Shown here piece by piece: positions 1 to 6,335 of a stretch of 9,721 nt of DNA. This stretch comes from Betaproteobacteria bacterium. GTDB taxonomy: Bacteria; Pseudomonadota; Gammaproteobacteria; Burkholderiales; SG8-39. The stretch spans positions 1 to 9,721 of the forward strand of contig SHXF01000139.1 of the NCBI GenBank assembly GCA_009693435.1, read 5' to 3'. How positions within the stretch are numbered: position 1 is the first letter of the stretch; each line of letters begins with the position of its first letter. Under the pieces are notes generated by a model. It was given only the letters and a program-made list of their open reading frames with translations, ran no database searches and was not told where the DNA came from. A program made the position numbers and the translations under genes.

Positions 1-63
1 GGGGCGCAGGAGTTTTACGATGGTTACGAACAGGTGAATCGCCAAGAGGAGCAGATCGCGCAT
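1..63 (-). CDS. Integrase-core (rve) IS transposase, N-terminal 21 codons only
   Basis: Read on the minus strand from the ATG at 61-63, the sequence gives MRDLLLLAIHL followed by FVTIVKLLRP and then leaves the window. From memory this closely resembles the conserved N-terminus of a group of IS-encoded integrase-core (DDE, rve) transposases common in proteobacteria, which usually begin MRDLLLLAIHL-VT-AKLLRPGG. The catalytic domain lies outside the window, so completeness cannot be judged. The gene points out of the window, and its upstream side (64 to about 147) abuts the truncated Bug gene, so this element probably caused that truncation. The complementary strand is open from 1 to 144 with no family resemblance, and I treat it as a shadow. 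The family call rests on a short peptide and has not been searched. Confidence 0.55.
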   Translation of the reverse strand, partial: MRDLLLLAIHLFVTIVKLLRP

Positions 64-122
64 GGCTTGCACGTTATCACGTTCGCCAATCTCCGCAAGA
101 CTGCACCGCGAGGGCTATTCGA

Positions 123-134
123 GGTAAATTTACC
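123..134. repeat. 12-bp perfect palindrome GGTAAATTTACC in the IS leader
   Basis: The sequence GGTAAATTTACC equals its own reverse complement. It lies between the presumed IS boundary (about 147) and the transposase ATG at 63. It could be a transposase or repressor binding site near the element end. The function is inferred only from position, and a chance palindrome is possible. Confidence 0.3.
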
Positions 135-603
135 AATTCGCTAGGCACACGTAGTTGATTGCTCCCGGGTTTGCCCGCGCGCGATCCACCAGCTCGCGCA
201 GCGAGCCGATGCCGGACGCGGGGAAGACCACCAGCGAGTTCGGCGACGATCCGATCATGGAGATCGGATCGAACGATTTTTCCACGTCGTAGGGCAACGG
301 CCGCACGGCAGCATTCATCACATAAGAGGTGGAAATCATGAGCAGGGTGTAGCCGTCCGCAGGCGCGTTGGCGACCATTTCAGCGCCGATGATGCCGGTC
401 GCGCCGCCGCGGTTATCGATGATCACGGGCTGAGCCAGTTCCGTGGACATGGCGGGCGCCAGGATGCGCGCTGTCACGTCTATGTTTCCGCCTGGGGGGA
501 AAGGCACGATCAAGCGTATCGGTCGATCCGGATAGGCCGCGAGAACTGAGCCGCAACCCATAGCTCCCAACAACAACGCGGCTACCCATTGCATAGACTT
601 CAT
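130..603 (-). pseudogene. Bug/TctC-type solute-binding protein, 3' half lost
   Basis: This encodes 157 residues of a periplasmic tripartite tricarboxylate transporter receptor, about half of the usual 310-330. Visible parts are a signal peptide (about residues 1-22, ending SVLAA), the start motif YPDRPIRLIVPFPPGGNID (24-42), DNRGGATGIIGAE (63-75) and APADGYTLL (80-88). Homology continues to PGAINYV (146-152) and is then replaced by CLANW and a stop that belong to the adjoining insertion sequence. The ATG at 603 has a GGAGA Shine-Dalgarno six to seven bases upstream. It lies 28 bp after the stop of the next Bug gene upstream, so the two were probably a tandem pair. With domain 2 and half the ligand cleft missing, it should not bind ligand. 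The Bug assignment is firm and the loss of function is inferred. Confidence 0.85.
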
Positions 604-631
604 CGGTGTCTCCGTCGGTGAACATCTCGAT

Positions 632-1591
632 TCATTCGGGGCGTATTCCCGTTTGCTTGATCAACTGCACCCAATGCGCGAGGTCTTTGCTGACGAAAGC
701 TCCGAACTCGTCCGGTGAAGTTCCAACGAGTTCGAGGCCTGCAATGATCATCCGCTCTTTCACGTCGGGAAGTTTGAGCACATCCAGTGTATCTTTGTTT
801 ATTTTGCTGATAGTCGCCTTGGGTGTACCTTTGGGAATATGCACACCGTTCCAGCCCAGCACTTCAAAACCCGGGAAACCGGATTCGGCCACGGTAGGGA
901 ATTCCGGCGCTATGGCTGAGCGTTGGGCCCCCGTTACCGCCAGAACCTTGACCTTGCCGCTTTTCACATGCGGCATTGCGGTCGGGGCATACTGAAAAGA
1001 CACCTGTACATGGCCGCCGAGCAAATCAGTCGTGGCTGCGGCCGAACTCTTGTACGGAACATGGACGATATTGACGCGCGCCATGTTCTTGAACAATTCC
1101 GCTGCGAGGTGCGGCGGCGAGCCTATGCCTGAGGTAGAGTAATTGAGCTGCCCGGGTTTCGCGCGCGCCTGCTCGACGAGTTCGGTAACGGTTTTCGCCG
1201 TCACGGAAGGATGGATCAGCAAATAATAAGGCGCCGTCGCAAGCAGTATGACCGGTGCGAAATCGCTAACCAGGCTCGACTGCACATTCGGCGTGAAGCC
1301 CGCATTGATGGTGTGCGTCGCGGTGCTGATCAGCCACGTGTAACCGTCCGGCGTGGATTTGGCAACGATATCCGTGGCAATCGAACCGCCGCCACCAGGG
1401 CGTTGATCCACCAGCACCTGGTGACCCCAGACCGTGCTGAGTTTTTGCGCGGCCATGCGCGGCAGCACGTCAGAGCCCAGTCCCAGCACGACGCGCACCG
1501 GTTTGGCCGGGAAAGTCTGGGCCGATGCCGTAGTTGCCCAAGCGGACACGATGCAGACGCACATCGAAACCGCCAGCCGTGAAATGATCAT
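632..1591 (-). CDS. Bug/TctC-type periplasmic solute-binding protein with a shortened first loop
   Basis: This is a 319-residue extracytoplasmic solute receptor of the tripartite tricarboxylate transporter family, whose ligands are typically small carboxylates or related compounds. I chose the ATG at 1589-1591 because CAGGAGT precedes it with good spacing and a signal peptide follows (residues 1-25, ending TTASAQ); an upstream in-frame ATG at 1690 would add a non-signal extension. Family hallmarks are DQRPGGGGS, STPDGYT, GIGSPPHLAAELF, VHVPYKSS and a C-terminal TGIRPE. The first-strand motif is odd: it reads VRVVLGLGSDVLPR where relatives have a longer I-V-P-F-P-P-G-G-x-x-D stretch, about four residues fewer, so the PPGG ligand loop is missing. 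It reads as full length otherwise. No transporter membrane genes are nearby, so the partner is unknown. Confidence 0.88.
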   Translation of the reverse strand: MIISRLAVSMCVCIVSAWATTASAQTFPAKPVRVVLGLGSDVLPRMAAQKLSTVWGHQVLVDQRPGGGGSIATDIVAKSTPDGYTWLISTATHTINAGFTPNVQSSLVSDFAPVILLATAPYYLLIHPSVTAKTVTELVEQARAKPGQLNYSTSGIGSPPHLAAELFKNMARVNIVHVPYKSSAAATTDLLGGHVQVSFQYAPTAMPHVKSGKVKVLAVTGAQRSAIAPEFPTVAESGFPGFEVLGWNGVHIPKGTPKATISKINKDTLDVLKLPDVKERMIIAGLELVGTSPDEFGAFVSKDLAHWVQLIKQTGIRPE

Positions 1592-2103
1592 CAAATGACT
1601 CCTGATTGCAGAACCCCGTCGAAGCGTACTACGAAGGACAACAGGATGAAAGCACTGTTGACCGGCAGTCGCGAACATCCCGACAGACAACTGTTTCAGG
1701 AGGGCGCCATATTCCGCAGTTTCCGGTTGTCTACCTTGCCATCGCGGGCATAGTCACGAAACGCAAAGTAATGCTTAAGACCGATGCAGGGTTCGAATGA
1801 TCATCGAGAGTGGGGGGCTCAGCAAACACCGCGCGATGTCGCGGGTTTTTAGAGTTGTCCGGTTCTGTAGCACATGAATTGTCCGCTTTTTCTACCGAGA
1901 GCCGGTTCCGCGCTCGACGGCGCATCTGGCGAACGGTTAAGGCGGCCTGTTTCAAGTTTTGTACTATCGCTTTGCCTTCACAGTTGTAATCAGCAAGCTT
2001 GCGCGGTCCGTGAAACACCGCCAGATCGCCGCTAGTGTAGTGCATCATAAGTAACGGAACGTATATGGATCCCTGAACTCCAACGAAAAAGGAGATCAGT
2101 GCC
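1592..2103. other. About 510 bp without a convincing gene; probable IS debris
   Basis: Open frames on both strands here have no family resemblance and no credible start signals. Apart from the ribosome-binding site of the Bug gene at its left end and that of the IS630 remnant at its right end (AAAAAGGAGAT, 2086-2096), the recognisable content is a pair of TTGTCCG direct repeats at 1855-1861 and 1879-1885. The local base composition is less GC-rich than the flanking genes, in keeping with mobile-element remains. Confidence 0.5.
1855..1885 (+). repeat. TTGTCCG direct repeats, 24-bp period
   Basis: TTGTCCG occurs at 1855-1861 and again at 1879-1885, with start points 24 bp apart, in the context TTGTCCGGTTCTGT and TTGTCCGCTTTT. 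Multiple short direct repeats near the ends are typical of transposase-binding termini of IS21-like and some integrase-core elements. I infer a leftover IS end. No transposase gene is attached at this site. Confidence 0.3.
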
Positions 2104-2453
2104 ATGCGAGTTGCCAAGCCAGTTAAGTTGAGTGCCGATGATGATCGAAATCTGCGGATCTTTCCAAGCGAAAGCGTATCGAAGCGCGCGTCCAGATGCG
2201 CGCCCGCATCGTGCTGATGGCCGCCGACGGCATGTTGGACAAGGACATCGCCCAGAAACTCGACATTGACCGGCGCGTTGCGGCGCGCTGGCGCGCCCGC
2301 TTTCTTGCTGCCGGGGTGCAAGGCTTGTTGACGGACACCACGCGCCCGGGGCGTCCGCGCACGGCAAGACGGGACGCCAACGTAAAGAAGGTCGTGCGCA
2401 CCACGCTCGAACAGACACCCAAAGGCGCGATGTCCCCGCCGACTCCAAACTGA
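2104..2453 (+). pseudogene. IS630-family transposase remnant, frameshifted and C-terminally truncated
   Basis: The N-terminal helix-turn-helix region of an IS630-type transposase is readable in two frames. The ATG at 2104 has a good ribosome-binding site (AAGGAG, nine bases upstream) and starts MRVAKPVKLSADDDRNLR. Near 2155-2157 one base appears to be missing. The next frame continues DLSKRKRIEARVQ and MRARIVLMAADGM with DIAQKLDIDRR, WRARFLAAGVQGLL and the linker RPGRPRTARRD, then VVRTTLEQTPKGA, all as expected for the family's DNA-binding domain. Similarity stops at about 2430, where relatives continue with a THWSTR-like segment; here a short unrelated tail ends at the TGA at 2451-2453. The DDE catalytic domain is absent, so the product cannot transpose. 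The terminal repeats of the element were not identified. Confidence 0.75.
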
Positions 2454-2507
2454 CCACCCGTGCGGATTGCGCACTGACCAGTGTTTGTCGAGTGGCAGTG
2501 GTGGTCA
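2449..2507. repeat. Short direct and inverted repeats at the IS630 breakpoint
   Basis: ACTGACCA occurs at 2449-2456 and again at 2473-2480, 24 bp apart. TGACCACC (2451-2458) faces GGTGGTCA (2500-2507) as an 8-bp inverted repeat. The block begins where transposase similarity ends, so it may be the terminus of a second mobile element that replaced the IS630 C-terminus. The repeats are short, so this is tentative. Confidence 0.3.
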
Positions 2508-2589
2508 ATCGCAGATCGGCACAACCTGCCGAAACTGATCAATTTCGAATCGGTGGTAACATGCGCCATTCCATCGCCTTCCGAGCGGC

Positions 2590-2619
2590 TTGCTTTGCTG
2601 ACGGCCAAACGCGGATAAT
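2590..2619 (+). promoter_or_regulatory. Candidate sigma-70 promoter for the plus-strand Bug/CoA-transferase cluster
   Basis: A TTGCTT box at 2590-2595 and a GATAAT box at 2614-2619 are separated by 18 bp and lie about 40 bp before the chosen start of the Bug gene. They fit a -35/-10 pair in the only stretch between the IS remnant and the first gene. A 10-bp direct repeat, GGATAATGCG, recurs at 2613-2622 and 2673-2682. The assignment is by consensus only. Confidence 0.35.
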
Positions 2620-2659
2620 GCGTATCGAACCGACCCGAACTCCAGGACCTACCGCTATC

Positions 2660-3646
2660 ATGCGCAAATTCGGGATAATGCGCTTGCTGCGCACGCTTTG
2701 CACGGCGATCCTCGCTGCCGCAGTAGCCTGTCCCTGTTCAGTTGCCGGCCAGGAATACCCTGCGAAGCCCATCCGGCTGATCGTTCCATTTCCGCCCGGC
2801 GGCGGCACGGACATCCTCGCGCGCCTTGTCGGCCAGAGGCTCACCGAGAGCCTGGGCCGCACGGTCATCGTTGACAATCGCCCCGGTGCGGGCGGCAACC
2901 TCGGCGCCGAACTCGCAGCCAAGGCATCTCCGGACGGCTATTCGCTGTTGATGGTGTCCGCGAGCTACGCGGTCAATGCGACTCTGTACAAACTGGCGTT
3001 CGATCCGTTGCGCGACCTCGCACCCGTCACATTGGTGGCGAATGTGCCGTTTGCCCTCGTCGCAAACCCTGCGCTGCCAGCCGCAACCATAAAGGAGCTT
3101 GTCGCGCTCGCACAAGCAAGACCGGGCGAGATCAACTATGCTTCGTCGGGCAACGGTTCCGCCCCGCACCTGGCCGGCGAATTGTTCACCATGATGACCC
3201 ACACGCGCATGGTTCATGTACCTTACAAGGGCGGTGCGCCCGCGCTGACGGATGTGCTGGGCGGGCAAGTGCAGCTGCTGGTCAGCACCGCGGTCCAGGC
3301 ACTGCCATTTATTAAGTCAGGCAGACTGAAAGCGCTCGGAATATGCGGCCGCAGTCGCTCTGCGGTCCTGCCCGCGGTACCCACCATCGACGAGTCCGGC
3401 GTTCCCGGCTACGACATAAGCAACTGGTTCGGAATACTCGCTCCGAGGCAGACACCGGTGGCCATCGTTGCACGATTGAACAGGGAGATCCTACGGCAGT
3501 TGCAAAGCGACGACCTGAAAGCGCGGTTCGCGACCGATGGCGCCGAAGCCGCCGGCAGCAGCGCCGCGGATTTCGAGCGCGTGATCCGCGCCGACATTGA
3601 TAAATTCGCCCGCATCGTCAAAGCCGCTGGCATCCGAATCAACTGA
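2660..3646 (+). CDS. Bug/TctC-type periplasmic solute-binding protein
   Basis: This 328-residue solute receptor of the tripartite tricarboxylate transporter type has every family block intact: YPAKPIRLIVPFPPGGGTD just after the signal peptide, DNRPGAGGNLGAEL, SPDGYSLL, GNGSAPHLAGELF, HVPYKGGAPALTDVLGG, PTIDESGVPGYD and a C-terminal KAAGIRIN. The signal peptide is basic then hydrophobic and ends near SVAGQ. The frame stays open upstream to 2492, but that extension carries no signal sequence. I prefer the ATG at 2660 (AGGA about 12 bases upstream); the ATG at 2678 is a credible alternative. It leads a plus-strand series with a CoA-transferase 52 bp downstream and a hot-dog dehydratase after that, suggesting that it captures the acid those enzymes then process. 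The ligand cannot be read from sequence. Confidence 0.9.
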   Translation: MRKFGIMRLLRTLCTAILAAAVACPCSVAGQEYPAKPIRLIVPFPPGGGTDILARLVGQRLTESLGRTVIVDNRPGAGGNLGAELAAKASPDGYSLLMVSASYAVNATLYKLAFDPLRDLAPVTLVANVPFALVANPALPAATIKELVALAQARPGEINYASSGNGSAPHLAGELFTMMTHTRMVHVPYKGGAPALTDVLGGQVQLLVSTAVQALPFIKSGRLKALGICGRSRSAVLPAVPTIDESGVPGYDISNWFGILAPRQTPVAIVARLNREILRQLQSDDLKARFATDGAEAAGSSAADFERVIRADIDKFARIVKAAGIRIN

Positions 3647-3698
3647 CCGGCGTCGGTGGCACGCGTAACAGTCGGCCCTCCGCTCCGATGGAGAAAAA

Positions 3699-4958
3699 AT
3701 GACAGTCACTGTAAAACCAAAACAGAGTGCGCGCCGCGGCCCACTGACAGGCGTCCGCGTACTCGATCTTTCGCGGGTCCTCGCCGGTCCGTTCTGCTCG
3801 ATGATCCTGGCCGATCTCGGTGCAGAAGTGATCAAGATCGAGGAAATCGGCGTCGGCGACCAGACGCGCACCATCCCGCCGTTCGTCAACGGCGAGAGCC
3901 ATTATTTTCTCGCCATCAACCGCAACAAGAAAAGCGTCGCGCTCGATGCCCGCACCGAGGAAGGACGCGATGTTCTGCTCAAACTCGCTAAGCGCTGCGA
4001 TGTGGTGCTGGAGAACTTCCGGCCCGGCGTCATGGATCGGCTGGGCCTGGGTTACGAGCGGCTGAAAGCGCTGAAACCCGGGATCATCGTTTGCTCGATC
4101 AGCGGATTCGGAGCGGTAGGATCGATGCGCGACAAGCCATCGTTCGATCTCGTCACTCAGGCGCTGAGCGGTGTAATGAGCATCAACGGCTACGCGGACG
4201 GACCGCCGACCAAGCTCGGGTTGCCGCTCGGCGACATCGGCGGCGGGATGTGGGCAGCGATCGGCGTGCTGGCCGCGATCAACGAGCGCAATACGACAGG
4301 GCGCGGCTCCCGCATCGATCTCAGTCTGCTCGAAGGCCTGATGGGCCTGCTCGGATACCTTGCCGAAATCTTCCTGGTCACCGGCGAGAATCCCGGCCGG
4401 ATGGGCAACAGCCACCACAACATCGTGCCCTACGGCCTGATGACGGTGAAGGACGGGCACATCGTGCTGGCGCTGCATGTGGGTGGATTCTGGCGCAAGT
4501 TCTGCAAGGCCATAGGACGCACGGACCTGATCACGGACCCGCGCTTCAAGACCGTCAAAGACCGGCACCAGAACCGCGCCGAGCTGGAGCGTATGCTGGG
4601 CGAGATCATGCTGACCCGCACGGTGACCGAGTGGCAAACGATCCTCGACGCGGCGGACGTGCCCCATGGCCCGGTGAACAACATTGGCCAGGCGCTCGAC
4701 CAGGCGATCATTCGGGAAAGCGGGTTCCTGCAGGAGACCCGCCACCCCACCGCCGGTACGGTGAAAGTGCTCGGCTGTCCAGTACGTTTCCCCGGCCAGT
4801 TCGCCGCTGTTCAGATCGACCCTCCGCCGCTGTTGGGCGAGCACACGCGCGAAGTGCTCGCATCGCTGGCGGGCCTCGGCGAGGCCGAGATCACGCACCT
4901 GATCGACTCCGGCAAGGCCGCCACCCCCGACAGCGTGCGAGCCAAAGCGCAAGTCTGA
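3699..4958 (+). CDS. CaiB/BaiF-family (class III) CoA-transferase
   Basis: This 419-residue enzyme transfers CoA between a donor acyl-CoA and a carboxylic acid, through an aspartyl-CoA mixed anhydride in family members such as formyl-CoA transferase. The N-terminal signature GVRVLDLSRVLAGPFCSMI (residues 18-36), LGAEVIKIE (40-48), NRNKKSVALD (74-83) and ENFRPGVMDRLGLGY (105-119) are all present. The likely catalytic aspartate is D179 in LGDIGGGMWA, the position equivalent to Asp169 of formyl-CoA transferase. The PSFDLVTQALSGVM segment and the C-terminal PPLLGEHTREVL block are also typical, and length is normal. The ATG follows GGAG with a five-base spacer. It sits between a Bug receptor and a MaoC-like dehydratase, so its substrate is probably the imported acid and its product the next enzyme's substrate. 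Specificity is unknown; citramalate- or mesaconate-type acids are only one possibility. Confidence 0.93.
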   Translation: MTVTVKPKQSARRGPLTGVRVLDLSRVLAGPFCSMILADLGAEVIKIEEIGVGDQTRTIPPFVNGESHYFLAINRNKKSVALDARTEEGRDVLLKLAKRCDVVLENFRPGVMDRLGLGYERLKALKPGIIVCSISGFGAVGSMRDKPSFDLVTQALSGVMSINGYADGPPTKLGLPLGDIGGGMWAAIGVLAAINERNTTGRGSRIDLSLLEGLMGLLGYLAEIFLVTGENPGRMGNSHHNIVPYGLMTVKDGHIVLALHVGGFWRKFCKAIGRTDLITDPRFKTVKDRHQNRAELERMLGEIMLTRTVTEWQTILDAADVPHGPVNNIGQALDQAIIRESGFLQETRHPTAGTVKVLGCPVRFPGQFAAVQIDPPPLLGEHTREVLASLAGLGEAEITHLIDSGKAATPDSVRAKAQV

Positions 4959-5037
4959 TCAGCCGCGGAGCCGGCAGGGAAACGCAGCAGGCTCCCGCCA
5001 GGCCTTCCCGCCACGGATTGAACAAAAGGAACCCCCC

Positions 5038-6186
5038 ATGCCAGCAGAACACGGCCTTGCCACCGACGCGGAACTGGAACGCATCCGCGCCAAAATCGGA
5101 CACAAGGTCACCATCAACGAGCCGCCCTACCTGACCGAGGTCACGCGCGACTCGATCCGCCACTGGGCCCAGGCCACCGGCGACCGCAATCCCCTGTACC
5201 TCGACGAGGCCCATGCCCGCGCATCGCGCCATGGCGGCTTGATCGCCCCGCCCTGCCAGCTTTATGCCTTCAGCCGGATTTCGATCGGCTACCGCGGAGG
5301 CTTGCCCGGCGTGCATTCCTTCTTCGCCGGCTCGCACTGGCGCTGGCATGAACCGATACGTCTGGGCGAGCGCATCGCTCCGGAGGTGACCTTCAAGGAC
5401 CTGGTGGAACTGCCGAGCCGCTTCGCCGGACGCATGTTCAAGCAGATCTCGCTGATCAGTTTTCCGGGCAGCGACGGCCATGAACTGGCGCAGGCCGAGT
5501 CGTGGGGCATGCGTGTCGAGCGCACTGCGGCCAAGGAGAAAGGCAAATACAATAAAGTTGAGTTGGCGACGCCCTACACCACACAGCAGTTGGACGAAAT
5601 AGCACAGCGCTATGCCGAGGAAAAATGCCGCGGCGCAGAACCCCTGCATTTCGAGGATGTCGCAATCGGCCAGCCGCTGCCACAAATCGTGCGCGGTCCG
5701 TACACGGCGACGACCGCAGTCGCCTTCGAACAGGGATGGGGCGGACTGTTCATCAAGGCACACGGATACTGGTTCGACTATCTGCGCCGTCACCCGGCTG
5801 CCGGCATCCCCAATGCATACAATATTCCGGAGCCCCCCGAGGCCGTGCACTGGGATTCGGCGCTGGCGCGCGCTGTCGGCGTACCCGAAGCCTACGACTA
5901 TGGCCCGGAGCGGATTGCCTGGCTCGCCACCATGCTGACCAACTGGATCGGCGACGATGGGTTCCTCGCCGAACTGTACTGCGAAGTGCGGCGCTTCAAC
6001 CTGATCGGCGATCTCACCTATTGCCGTGGCACGGTCGTGTCGAAGGAGGACCGTGACGCCGGTTCAGGCACGGTCAAGCTGGAGATCGAGGCGGTCGATC
6101 AGCGCGGCGATGCGACTGCCGGCGGTTGGGCACAAGTGACGCTGCCGCGGCGGAGCAGCAAGCAGGCACACCGGCGGTCAGGCTGA
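5038..6186 (+). CDS. Double hot-dog MaoC/FAS1-type enoyl-CoA hydratase (dehydratase)
   Basis: These 382 residues carry two hot-dog folds. The N-terminal FAS1-type dehydratase region spans about residues 15-165, with WAQATGDRNPLYLDEAHAR (43-61) and GGLIAPPCQLYA (66-77). The C-terminal MaoC-like region spans about 200-372, with the putative H-x-D catalytic pair at HWD 271-273 and YGPERIAWLATMLTNWIGDDGFL after it. Such proteins hydrate or dehydrate acyl-CoA intermediates. The gene lies 79 bp after the CoA-transferase in the same direction, with AAGGA eight bases before the ATG, which supports a shared acyl-CoA pathway. The last ten residues (SSKQAHRRSG, from residue 373) are encoded by DNA that is antisense Bug-gene sequence, so the original C-terminus seems to have been replaced. 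The core reads intact and the enzyme is probably functional. The substrate is not identifiable. Confidence 0.88.
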   Translation: MPAEHGLATDAELERIRAKIGHKVTINEPPYLTEVTRDSIRHWAQATGDRNPLYLDEAHARASRHGGLIAPPCQLYAFSRISIGYRGGLPGVHSFFAGSHWRWHEPIRLGERIAPEVTFKDLVELPSRFAGRMFKQISLISFPGSDGHELAQAESWGMRVERTAAKEKGKYNKVELATPYTTQQLDEIAQRYAEEKCRGAEPLHFEDVAIGQPLPQIVRGPYTATTAVAFEQGWGGLFIKAHGYWFDYLRRHPAAGIPNAYNIPEPPEAVHWDSALARAVGVPEAYDYGPERIAWLATMLTNWIGDDGFLAELYCEVRRFNLIGDLTYCRGTVVSKEDRDAGSGTVKLEIEAVDQRGDATAGGWAQVTLPRRSSKQAHRRSG

Positions 6187-6325
6187 CGCCGCTGAAGTCT
6201 TTGACTGGATCGTACGGCACGACGGGCAGGACGGCGGCGGTAGACGCAAACTTACTTGCGACAGATAGGTAGGTATAACCGTCGGGTGCCGCCTTGGCGA
6301 CGAATTCGGTGCCGGCAATGCCACT
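6164..6325 (-). pseudogene. Internal fragment of a Bug/TctC solute-binding protein
   Basis: On the minus strand about 54 codons read as the middle of domain 1 of a Bug protein: GIAGTEFVAKAAPDGYTYL, then SVASKFASTAAVLP, VPYDPVKDFSGVSLTAGVP. They match the family order seen in the three intact paralogues here (GxxGTxxVAxxxPDGYTLL ... YDPxKDFxxVxLxxxVP). The signal peptide, PPGG motif and whole C-terminal half are absent, and no ribosome-binding site is seen. It sits between two convergent genes. One end overlaps the 3' end of the dehydratase and the other lies about 10 bp from the stop of the 371-residue protein. It is not a recent copy of the intact Bug genes in the window, since residues differ at many positions. 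I read it as a deletion scar. Confidence 0.8.
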
Positions 6326-6335
6326 TTTTGAAATC

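Larger units (their letters stand above)
1..147 (-). mobile_element. End of an integrase-type insertion sequence truncating a Bug gene
   Basis: Bug-family similarity in the neighbouring minus-strand gene stops abruptly at about 148-151, inside the conserved region that normally continues into a Ser/Gly-rich GxGS-hLAgelf segment. Everything left of this point reads instead as the leader and start of an IS transposase. The 64-147 leader includes a perfect 12-bp palindrome, GGTAAATTTACC, at 123-134. The exact terminus and any target duplication cannot be fixed because the other end of the element is not in the window. Confidence 0.5.

Noticed and set aside
1..144. Plus-strand open frame entering from the left edge and stopping at 142-144
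   Set aside because: It resembles no family, while the opposite strand gives a recognisable transposase N-terminus.
1731..2474. Minus-strand open frames across the IS630 region
   Set aside because: Antisense to the transposase remnant and intergenic DNA, with no motifs or start signals.
3639..4952. Long minus-strand open frame (437 codons) opposite the CoA-transferase
   Set aside because: It mirrors the CaiB-type gene, is rich in R/A/H/Q as GC-rich antisense frames are, and has no family resemblance. The plus-strand gene has clear motifs and a ribosome-binding site.
4091..5134. Plus-strand open frame of 347 codons in another phase of the CoA-transferase
   Set aside because: Arginine-rich out-of-frame translation of the real gene with no motifs. 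It bridges two real genes without a ribosome-binding site.
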